Assembly: GCF_037126465.1 (NCBI RefSeq)
Contig: NC_088209.1
Coordinates: 1,922,001 to 1,986,000, forward strand
Origin: Ornithodoros turicata
Lineage: Eukaryota; Arthropoda; Arachnida; Ixodida; Argasidae
DNA: 64,000 nucleotides
Direction: 5' to 3'
How positions within the stretch are numbered: the stretch's first letter is position 1; each line of letters opens with the position of its first letter. Below the pieces are notes generated by a model. The model saw nothing but the letters and a program-made list of their open reading frames with translations, did not search any database and was not told the DNA's origin. Positions 1 to 8,893 of this stretch are shown here, one piece after another. The position numbers were made by a program, and so were the translations under genes.

Positions 1-540
1 TTATTTAGTCGTGTAAACCCATTTCCTACTCCTGTCTGCCAAGTTTATAGCATTAATTGCCCGCCGCACTCTGCAGCTCCAGAAACTGTTTATGTACACC
101 CGATGATGTATCTTTCGCACCAATTACACAGTTGAAGTCAACTCGCACTATGAAACCGTAAGTTTCAATGAAATAGTAAGGGTGCTCATCTCCATAAAAC
201 TTCCCCGACTCACTGGCTATATTTGGCACATATATTTATAAGTCTAAGCAACGTGCCATCATTATCTATGTCTACGGTTACTATTATCCCGTGCAGGTCT
301 TGCTCAAACTTCATAAGTTTTACCTCTATTGATCTTAAGAAGATAATGCCGACCCCTCTTCAGTTTTGCGATCCGTAGCTCCAATAGGACACTGTGTTAA
401 AAAATTCGTATTCTTTTGCCGTCAGCTGTTTGTGCTAGTGAATATACGGTCCCCGCCTAAAAACTTGGCTAGGTCTATGACTTCGTTTTGTTTGACTCTA
501 AATCCTCTTACATTAAACGTTAATAATTTGAAACTCATTG
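1..540 (-). pseudogene. LINE ORF2 fragment: AP-type endonuclease, degraded
   Basis: Read on the minus strand from an ATG at 538, the sequence gives LLTFNVRGFR, then INIYVPN, then FNCVIGA. These match the opening strand, the central strand and the GDFNxV-like active-site region of the apurinic endonuclease at the start of LINE ORF2 proteins, which nicks target DNA to prime reverse transcription. Several in-frame stops break it, so it is not functional. It follows a zinc-knuckle ORF1 relic on the same strand (611-1831), the normal ORF1-ORF2 order. The reverse transcriptase would lie beyond position 1. The LINE clade (CR1, Jockey, R1 or other) cannot be decided from this piece. Confidence 0.75.
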
Positions 541-610
541 ACGAATTCCGGGGAGGTTTCATGAAAAACGTAGCACAGCGGAGGACAGCAATCTTATATA
601 GACAAGCACC

Positions 611-1831
611 TTAGACGCATTTACTCTCCCTCTTCTTCCTTCTCAATATCCTCCTCCTTTTCAGAGTCATTCCTCTATCATTCCTATCACTACTGTTACT
701 CACACGCCTTTCACTTTCAGATACCAGAGCAGCTACGCTCTCTCCACTATCCGACGACTCGTTCTTTGACCCAGGAGACGCACACAGCGTTGCTGTCGTT
801 GATGAATTCGACATATTCCCTGGGTCATCATTAGAGCGATTTTCGAGCAGCACAACATTCTTTATGTCCACCCTACTACACCGTTCCACATCCTCCGACT
901 CCTCCTCTAACCTAGCTTTCGTCATCCTCAGCGTCCTGCTTGTTCTGATCCTGAACCTGATTAAAGACAGCACTTTCCTCCTGAGGTGCCCGCTTAGTTT
1001 CTTTATCTCCTTTTCCCGCAATATTCTCCTGCATTTCTACAGAATTTTCACCACCGCGATTCGCATCTACAAAATTTTCCACATTCTCAGCGACTCCATT
1101 GTTCCCCTCCAGGTCCTTGTCTGTGTTTCCCAAACAAGGAAAATTTTCGTCGGAAATCCACGAAGTGCGAACAGGATCAGGAACTCCTCCCCACACCGAA
1201 ACTCTAACGTCGGCTGGGACGTTCCGTTTCCTCTCCTTGTCTGCCTTACAATTCCGACATTCTCCTTCATAGAAGGAGCCACACCATCGGCATCTAAGTG
1301 CCTCACAGTCGCGAGCTGAATGGTCTGTTGCATCACACTTGGCACACCTTCGTGTAAGCACGTGGTACAGACATTCAACGCGTGTCCCTCTCATCGTCAC
1401 AAAGTTGGGTAGTTCCCCTGTAAGTTCCATGAGAACAAATCGCGTACCCGTCCCGCAGTCCTCGCGGTCACCACTGTACTTCTCTCTCTACGTCTTAATT
1501 ACAACTCTGTAGTTCCCCAGTTCCTTCTCTAACTCTGTGTGAGGATAATCAATCGGGTACCTTTAGATCGTGACCCTCCTCACCTTTGCTCCCAAATAAA
1601 ACGCATCCAACCTCCCCCTCCCCAAATCACAACCGATCCCTCCCTCTTAAGCAACCTCACTCCTTCCAAATCATGGATTACCACCTCATGATAACCATAC
1701 CCTTGATTCTGCGCACCACGAACTTTACCAGGCGCGACACGTTTACAAGTATCCAACATATCTTTTCCAAAGTAACTCTGCGGTGCTCGCACTTTGAACA
1801 CCGGGATGTGATCATCTTGGTTGTCGCACAT
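611..1831 (-). pseudogene. LINE ORF1 (Gag-like, zinc-knuckle) relic
   Basis: The reading is split over three pieces: 1831-1580 (N-terminal part, contains IPVFKVR), 1430-912, and 1021-611 in a shifted frame. The middle piece holds a CX2CX4HX4C knuckle (CAKCDATDHSARDC) followed by a second Cys cluster (CRWCGSFYEGECRNC), as in nucleic-acid-binding ORF1 proteins of non-LTR retrotransposons. The C-terminal part is acidic and Ser-rich and ends in a basic run (KRRRILRRKKR). A frameshift near 912-940 and stops between 1580 and 1430 show decay. Position just upstream of the endonuclease relic on the same strand supports a single LINE copy running off the left edge. Confidence 0.65.
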
Positions 1832-3384
1832 TTTCGCTTAGCCGGTGTCTCAACCTGGAAACGGGGCTTCGCACCCAGTTATTCAACAAAAAAAGTTGCA
1901 GTTACAAGCAACGAAGAGTGTAAATTTATAAAAGAAATAAGTCCACTAGGCCTAACAACAGTATACATCTTCGTATTCATAACGAAAGCTTGCCCACATC
2001 ACGTTTAAAAAATACTACTGCTCTCGCTCTAAAACGAAAAACAGTACTCTTCACCCGTCCTACCGTTGTATTGTCGTCAAGCAGGAGAGCTACCGAGGCT
2101 CCCGCAGTTACCGCCTCTGACTGTAAGGCCGCATACCCACATGCGGTAGAGATGCGCGCAACCGCCTGCCGCAAGCGGGCGCGTATGGACTCCCCACAGC
2201 AAAAGCTTGACAAGATGGCGGACAACAGCGAAGTCGAGCTACAGACTGTAGTGAACGTTTCCGTTCTCACATCTGAGCTTTTGTGAAATCAGCATCGCAG
2301 ACGCAAGAAACGCAGGCTTTGGGTTAATTCGCTGTGGCGATAGCGCATTCTTTTCTTGTGAACAATGTTTAGCTTTCAACTTTGTGGCACTCAAAGTCAA
2401 TATTGCCACGAATCATCATCGCGAAACTTCCAGGGCAGGCACGAAACGGTACATCTCATCCCGGCGCATGCTGAATAAGAAGCAATAAGCTTCCAGACAC
2501 ATCGCCTGCTCTCTGGCAAACGCACGTGCTGTTTCTAGACTTTTCGGCGCGACGCTTAAATGCTTGTGCGCTCCAAGCTGGAGCATTCATTCTTTGGACT
2601 CAGTTGTGTTCAGAGAGCTATCACTCTTGTGTTTTGCTACCAAGTAGTCTAATAAACCGTTCGCTGTTTATTCGACGACTCGCCGACATATTTCGCTTCG
2701 TGACAATATCTTACACTTTACTTACCTGCACTCCCAAATTTTATTCTAGTGTCGACCCAAAAAGTCATTTTAACGCAACGCTCTATAATGTAGGCAGCAA
2801 TGATATTTTATTTCCGTCGTCATAAATTCGCCTGCTGAAAAACGTGAGCATCACTACGACATACCTTCCAGTCAACGACACCGCAAGAACGCACGCAACT
2901 TCCGTTTACTTCCTGATTGGCGAAGCATGTGCGGATGCCACTAAAAATCGTGCACTGCTCGATCGCCAAAAAGCGGGAAGCGGAGGTGGCATTTCCCGCA
3001 CACAAGACTTTACCGCACCGCGTTTCCGCGCAGATTCTCCGCATGTGGGTCCGCGGCCTAACGCGGCGATCACCGCAAACGCGGAATTGGGGTCTGGCGA
3101 CTGTTGCATATCATCAGTGTCAGTCATCCAACTTTTCTGGTGCAGCGGATGCGCTGTAGCGGTTGCGAAATGTTTGTCACTGCTCTTTCCCTAGCGGAAC
3201 GCGATGACGAGTTAACTGCTGCCCGGTGGTGCTATTCTATGACACATTCGTTCCAGCAAGAAAGGCATGCTTTGCCCCAAAGATGTTAATCAAACTGTTG
3301 GGAAGATAACACACCAATAACATAAATTACCAGTAAAAGCGATGCGGCATAATCACGCGCCTATCAGCATACTCGGAAAGGTCC
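1832..3384. other. Gap: CpG-rich sequence, no gene recognised
   Basis: No protein domain was recognised on either strand. Two CpG-rich patches (about 2010-2290 and 2840-3130) stand out from AT-richer surroundings. They contain related GC-rich words such as CCACATGCGG/CGCATGTGGG and CGCAAACGCGG, so they may be parts of a decayed GC-rich repeat or a CpG-island-like region. Confidence 0.4.
2212..2286 (+). promoter_or_regulatory. YY1-like box over an ATG in a CpG-rich patch
   Basis: AAGATGGCGGAC at 2212-2223 matches the YY1 core found at start codons of many animal housekeeping genes. The ATG at 2215 has a good start context and opens a short frame (MADNSEVELQTVVNV...) to 2286. This could be the first exon of a gene or chance in a GC-rich patch. 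No following exon was identified. Confidence 0.2.
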
Positions 3385-6300
3385 AAGAAGAATTTCTTAG
3401 GAAAAATCTACCCGGGAACAGCACCGCACGCGATACTGCCCCGACGACCTCCTTATCGGCCGCGTATTCAAAGACACGGCCCACACGACAGCGGACCACG
3501 TTATGGAGGAGCCCTTCTCCAATATATAAAGGACGGGTCCCCTTTGCCTCGATCCACCGCTGACGCGGTTTCAAGGGAGGCGAGATTTTAGGAAAAAAAT
3601 CTTTCAGCACCGCAAAGGATGCTGCCCCGACGACCTCCTTATCGGCCGCGTATTCAAAGACATGGCCCACACGAAGGCGGACCACGTTATGGAGGAGCCC
3701 TTCTCGAATATATAAAGGACGGGTCCCCTTTGCCTCGATCCACCGCTGACGCGGTTTCAAGGGAGGCGAGATTTTAGGAAAAAAATCTTTCAGCACCGCA
3801 AAGGATGCTGCCCCGACGACCTCCTTATTGGCCGCGTATTCAAAGACACGGCCCACACGACGGCGGACCACGTTATGGAGGAGCCCTTCTCCAATATATA
3901 AAGGACGGGTCCCCTTTGCCTCGATCCACCGCTGACGCGGTTTCAAGGGAGGCGAGATTTTAGGGAAAAAATCTTTCAGCACCGCAAAGGATGCTGCCCC
4001 GACGACCTCCTTATCGGCCGCGTATTCAAAGACACGGCCCACACGACGGCGGACCACGTTATGGAGGAGCCCTTCTCCAATATATAAAGGACGGGTCCCC
4101 TTTGCCTCGATCCACCGCTGACGCGGTTTCAAGGGAGGCGAGATTTTAGGAAAAAAATCTTTCAGCACCGCAAAGGATGCTGCCCCGACGACCTCCTTAT
4201 CGGCCGCGTATTCAAAGACACGGCCCACACGACGGCGGACCACGTTATGGAGGAGCCCTTCTCCAATATATAAAGGACGGGTCCCCTTTGCCTCGATCCA
4301 CCGCTGACGCGGTTTCAAGGAAGGCGAGATTTTAGGGAAAAAATCTTTCAGCACCGCAAAGGATGCTGCCCCGACGACCTCCTTATCGGCCGCATATTCA
4401 AAGACACGGCCCACACGACGGCGGACCACGTTATGGAGGAGCCCTTCTCCAATATATAAAGGACGGGTCCCCTTTGCCTCGATCCACCGCTGACGCGGTT
4501 TCAAGGGAGGCGAGATTTTAGGGAAAAAATCTTTCAGCACCGCAAAGGATGCTGCCCCGACGACCTCCTTATCGGCCGCGTATTCAAAGGCACGGCCCAC
4601 ACGACGGCGGACCACGTTATGGAGGAGCCCTTCTCCAATATATAAAGGACGGGTCCCCTTTGCCTCGATCCACCGCTGACGCGGTTTCAAGGGAGGCGAG
4701 ATTTTAGGAAAAAAATCTTTCAGCACCACAAAGGATGCTGCCCCGACGACCTCCTTATCGGCCGCGTATTCAAAGACACGGCCCACACGACGGCGGACCA
4801 CGTTATGGAGGAGCCCTTCTCCAATATATAAAGGACGGGTCCCCTTTGCCTCGATCCACCGCTGACGCGGTTTCAAGGGAGGCGAGATTTTAGGGAAAAA
4901 ATCTTTCAGCACCGCAAAGGATGCTGCCCCGACGACCTCCTTATCGGCCGCGTATTCAAAGGCACGGCCCACACGACGGCGGACCACGTTATGGAGGAGC
5001 CCTTCTCCAATATATAAAGGACGGGTCCCCTTTGCCTCGATCCACCGCTGACGCGGTTTCAAGGGAGGCGAGATTTTAGGAAAAAAATCTTTCAGCACCG
5101 CAAAGGATGCTGCCCCGACGACCTCCTTATCGGCCGCGTATTCAAAGACACGGCCCACACGACGGCGGACCACGTTATGGAAGAGCCCTTCTCCAATATA
5201 TAAAGGACGGGTCCCCTTTGCCTCGATCCACCGCTGACGCGGTTTCAAGGGAGGCGAGATTTTAGGAAAAAAATCTTTCAGCACCGCAAAGGATGCTGCC
5301 CCGACGACCTCCTTATCGGCCGCGTATTCAAAGACACGGCCCACACGACGGCGGACCACGTTATGGAGGAGCCCTTCTCCAATATATAAAGGACGGGTCC
5401 CCTTTGCCTCGATCCACCGCTGACGCGGTTTCAAGGGAGGCGAGATTTTAGGAAAAAAATCTTTCAGCACCGCAAAGGATGCTGCCCCGACGACCTCCTT
5501 ATCGGCCGCGTATTCAAAGACACGGCCCACACGACGGCGGACCACGTTATGGAGGAGCCCTTCTCCAATATATAAAGGACGGGTCCCCTTTGCCTCGATC
5601 CACCGCTGACGCGGTTTCAAGGGAGGCGAGATTTTAGGGAAAAAATCTTTCAGCACCGCAAAGGATGCTGCCCCGACGACCTCCTTATCGGCCGCGTATT
5701 CAAAGACACGGCCCACACGACGGCGGACCACGTTATGGAGGAGCCCTTCTCCAATATATAAAGGACGGGTCCCCTTTGCCTCGATCCACCGCTGACGCGG
5801 TTTCAAGGGAGGCGAGATTTTAGGGAAAAAATCTTTCAGCACCGCAAAGGATGCTGCCCCGACGACCTCCTTATCGGCCGCGTATTCAAAGACATGGCCC
5901 ACACGACGGCGGACCACGTTATGGAGGAGCCCTTCTCCAATATATAAAGGACGGGTCCCCTTTGCCTCGATCCACCGCTGACGCGGTTTCAAGGGAGGCG
6001 AGATTTTAGGGAAAAAATATTTCAGCACCGCAAAGGATGCTGCCCCGACGACCTCCTTATCGGCCGCGTATTCAAAGACATGGCCCACACGACGGCGGAC
6101 CACGTTATGGAGGAGCCCTTCTCCAATATACAAAGGACGGGTCCCCTTTGCCTCGATCCACCGCTGACGCGGTTTCAAGGGAGGCGAGATTTTAGGAAAA
6201 AAATCTTTCAGCACCGCAAAGGATACTGCCCCGACGACCTCCTTATCGGCCGCGTATTCAAAGACACGGCCCACACGACGGCGGACCACGTTATGGAAGA

Positions 6301-8893
6301 GCCCTTCTCCAATATATAAAGGACGGGTCCCCTTTGCCTCGATCCACCGCTGACGCGGTTTCAAGGGAGGCGAGATTTTAGGAAAAAAATCTTTCAGCAC
6401 CGCAAAGGATGCTGCCCCGACGACCTCCTTATCGGCCGCGTATTCAAAGACACAGCCCACACGACGGCGGACCACGTTATGGAGGAGCCCTTCTCCAATA
6501 TATAAAGGACGGGTCCCCTTTGCCTCGATCCACCGCTGGCGCGGTTTCAAGGGAGGCGAGATTTTAGGAAAAAAATCTTTCAGCACCGCAAAGGATGCTG
6601 CCCCGACGACCTCCTTATCGCCCGCGTATTCAAAGACACGGCCCACACGACGGCGGACCACGTTATGGAGGAGCCCTTCTCCAATATATAAAGGACGGGT
6701 CCCCTTTGCCTCGATCCACCGCTGACGCGGTTTCAAGGGAGGCGAGATTTTAGGAAAAAAATCTTTCAGCACCGCAAAGGATGCTGCCCCGACGACCTCC
6801 TTATCGGCCGCGTATTCAAAGACACAGCCCACACGACGGTGGACCACGTTATGGAGGAGCCCTTCTCCAATATATAAAGGACGGGTCCCCTTTGCCTCGA
6901 TCCACCGCTGGCGCGGTTTCAAGGGAGGCGAAATTTTAGGAAAAAAATCTTTCAGCGCCGCAAAGGATGCTGCCCCGACGACCTCCTTATCAGCCGCGTA
7001 TTCAAAGACACGGCCCACACGACGGCGGACCACGTTATGGAGGAGCCCTTCTCCAATATATAAAGGACGGGTCCCCTTTGCCTCGATCCACCGCTGACGC
7101 GGTTTCAAGGGAGGCGAGATTTTAGGAAAAAAATCTTTCAGCACGGCAAAGGATGCTGCCCCGACGACCTCCTTATCGGCCGCGTATTCAAAGACACGGC
7201 CCACACGACGGCGGACCACGTTATGGAGGAGCCCTTCTCCAATATATAAAGGACGGGTCCCCTTTGCCTCGATCCACCGCTGACGCGGTTTCAAGGGAGG
7301 CGAGATTTTAGGAAAAAAATCTTTCAGCACCGCAAAGGATGCTGCCCCTACGACCTCCTTATCGGCCGCGTATTCAAAGACACGGCCCACACGATGGCGG
7401 ACCACGTTATGGAGGAGCCCTTCTCCAATATATAAAGGACGGGTCCCCTTTTCCTCGATCCACCGCTGACGCGGTTTCAAGGGAGGCGAGATTTTATGAA
7501 AAAAATCTTTCGGCACCGCAAAGGATGCTGCCCCGACGACCTCCTTATCGGCCGTGTATTCAAAGACACAGCCCACACGGCGGCGGACCACGTTATGGAG
7601 GAGCCCTTCTCCAATATATAAAGGACGGGTCCCCTTTGCCTCGATCCACCGCTGACGCGGTTTCAAGGGAGGCGAGATTTTAGGAAAAAAATCTTTCAGC
7701 ACCGCAAAGGATGCTGCCCCGACGACCTCCTTATCGGCCGCGTATTCAAAGACACGGCCCACACGACGGCGGACCACGTTATGGAGGAGCCCTTCTCCAA
7801 TATATAAAGGACGGGTCCCCTTTGCCTCGATCCACCGCTGACGCGGTTTCAAGGGAGGCGAGATTTTAGGAAAAAAATCTTTCAGCACCGCAAAGGATGC
7901 TGCCCCAACGACCTCCTTATCGGCCGTGTATTCAAAGACACGGCCCACACGACGGCGGACCACGTTATGGAGGAGCCCTTCTCCAATATATAAAGGACGG
8001 GTCCCCTTTGCCTCGATCCACCGCTGACGCGGTTTCAAGGGAGGCGAGATTTTAGGAAAAAAATCTTTCAGCACCGCAAAGGATGCTGCCCCGACGACCT
8101 CCTTATCGGCCGCGTATTCAAAGACACGGCCCACACGACGACGGACCACGTTATGGAGGTGCCCTTCTCCAATATATAAAGGACGGGTCCCCTTTGCCTC
8201 GATCCACCGCTGACGCGGTTTCAAGGGAGGCGAGATTTTAGGAAAAAAATCTTTCAGCACCGCAAAGGATGCTGCCCCAACGACCTCCTTATCGGCCGTG
8301 TATTCAAAGACACGGCCCACACGACCGCGGACCACGTTATGGAGGAGCTCTTCTCCAATATATAAAGGACGGGTCCCCTTTACCTCGATCCACCGCTGAC
8401 GCGGTTTCAAGGGAGGCGAGAGTTTAGGAAAAAAATCTTTCAGCACCGCAAAGGATGCTGCCCCGACGACCTCCTTATCGGCCGCGTATTCAAAGACACG
8501 GCCCAGACGACGGCGGACCACGTTATGGAGGAGCCCTTCTCCAATATATAAAGGACGGGTCCCCTTTGCCTCGATCCACCGCTGACGCGGTTTCGAGGGA
8601 GGCGAGATTTTAGGGAAAAAATCTTTCAGCACCGCAAAGGATGCTGCCCCGACGACCTCCTTATCGGCCGCGTATTCAAAGACACGGCCCACACGACGGC
8701 GGATCACGTAATGGAGGAGCCCTTCTCCAATATATAAAGGACGGGTCCCCTTTGCCTCGATCCACCGCTGACGCGGTTTCAAGGGAGACGAGATTTTAGG
8801 AAAAAAATCTTTCAGCACCGCAAAGGATGCTGCCCCGACGACCTCCTTATCGGCCGCGTATTCAAGGACACGGCCCACACGACGGCGGACCAC
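3353..8893 (-). CDS. Long open frame through the 186-bp array (doubtful protein)
   Basis: The frame stays open for about 1,846 codons because the 186-bp repeat length is a multiple of three. It reads as roughly 30 copies of a 62-residue block containing VVGAASFAVLKDFFPKIS, KPRQRWIEAKGTRPLYIGEG and LLHNVVRRRVGRVFEYAADK. No known domain, signal peptide or membrane segment was recognised. Differences between copies are often amino-acid-changing (R to C or H in GRVF, V to A, A to T) and fit CpG decay, which argues against strong protein-level selection. The frame is closed on its upstream side by a TAG at 8954-8956, a CAG-to-TAG change, and has no convincing start of its own. Probably a by-product of the array, but a real repeat protein is not excluded. 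Confidence 0.2.
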   Translation of the reverse strand: MVRRRVGRVLEYAADKEVVGAASFAVLKDFFPKISSPLKPRQRWIEAKGTRPLYIGEGLLHYVIRRRVGRVFEYAADKEVVGAASFAVLKDFFPKISPPSKPRQRWIEAKGTRPLYIGEGLLHNVVRRRLGRVFEYAADKEVVGAASFAVLKDFFPKLSPPLKPRQRWIEVKGTRPLYIGEELLHNVVRGRVGRVFEYTADKEVVGAASFAVLKDFFPKISPPLKPRQRWIEAKGTRPLYIGEGHLHNVVRRRVGRVFEYAADKEVVGAASFAVLKDFFPKISPPLKPRQRWIEAKGTRPLYIGEGLLHNVVRRRVGRVFEYTADKEVVGAASFAVLKDFFPKISPPLKPRQRWIEAKGTRPLYIGEGLLHNVVRRRVGRVFEYAADKEVVGAASFAVLKDFFPKISPPLKPRQRWIEAKGTRPLYIGEGLLHNVVRRRVGCVFEYTADKEVVGAASFAVPKDFFHKISPPLKPRQRWIEEKGTRPLYIGEGLLHNVVRHRVGRVFEYAADKEVVGAASFAVLKDFFPKISPPLKPRQRWIEAKGTRPLYIGEGLLHNVVRRRVGRVFEYAADKEVVGAASFAVLKDFFPKISPPLKPRQRWIEAKGTRPLYIGEGLLHNVVRRRVGRVFEYAADKEVVGAASFAALKDFFPKISPPLKPRQRWIEAKGTRPLYIGEGLLHNVVHRRVGCVFEYAADKEVVGAASFAVLKDFFPKISPPLKPRQRWIEAKGTRPLYIGEGLLHNVVRRRVGRVFEYAGDKEVVGAASFAVLKDFFPKISPPLKPRQRWIEAKGTRPLYIGEGLLHNVVRRRVGCVFEYAADKEVVGAASFAVLKDFFPKISPPLKPRQRWIEAKGTRPLYIGEGLFHNVVRRRVGRVFEYAADKEVVGAVSFAVLKDFFPKISPPLKPRQRWIEAKGTRPLYIGEGLLHNVVRRRVGHVFEYAADKEVVGAASFAVLKYFFPKISPPLKPRQRWIEAKGTRPLYIGEGLLHNVVRRRVGHVFEYAADKEVVGAASFAVLKDFFPKISPPLKPRQRWIEAKGTRPLYIGEGLLHNVVRRRVGRVFEYAADKEVVGAASFAVLKDFFPKISPPLKPRQRWIEAKGTRPLYIGEGLLHNVVRRRVGRVFEYAADKEVVGAASFAVLKDFFPKISPPLKPRQRWIEAKGTRPLYIGEGLLHNVVRRRVGRVFEYAADKEVVGAASFAVLKDFFPKISPPLKPRQRWIEAKGTRPLYIGEGLFHNVVRRRVGRVFEYAADKEVVGAASFAVLKDFFPKISPPLKPRQRWIEAKGTRPLYIGEGLLHNVVRRRVGRAFEYAADKEVVGAASFAVLKDFFPKISPPLKPRQRWIEAKGTRPLYIGEGLLHNVVRRRVGRVFEYAADKEVVGAASFVVLKDFFPKISPPLKPRQRWIEAKGTRPLYIGEGLLHNVVRRRVGRAFEYAADKEVVGAASFAVLKDFFPKISPPLKPRQRWIEAKGTRPLYIGEGLLHNVVRRRVGRVFEYAADKEVVGAASFAVLKDFFPKISPSLKPRQRWIEAKGTRPLYIGEGLLHNVVRRRVGRVFEYAADKEVVGAASFAVLKDFFPKISPPLKPRQRWIEAKGTRPLYIGEGLLHNVVRRRVGRVFEYAADKEVVGAASFAVLKDFFPKISPPLKPRQRWIEAKGTRPLYIGEGLLHNVVRRRVGRVFEYAANKEVVGAASFAVLKDFFPKISPPLKPRQRWIEAKGTRPLYIREGLLHNVVRLRVGHVFEYAADKEVVGAASFAVLKDFFPKISPPLKPRQRWIEAKGTRPLYIGEGLLHNVVRCRVGRVFEYAADKEVVGAVSRAVLFPGRFFLRNSSWTFPSMLIGA

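Noticed and set aside
611..1319. Plus-strand frames over the LINE ORF1 relic (for example 864-1319)
   Set aside because: They are antisense to the zinc-knuckle frame and have no domain of their own.
6080..6319. Plus-strand open frames inside the array (also 7339-7683)
   Set aside because: They are shadows of the repeat, exist only where single substitutions remove a stop, and do not persist across units.
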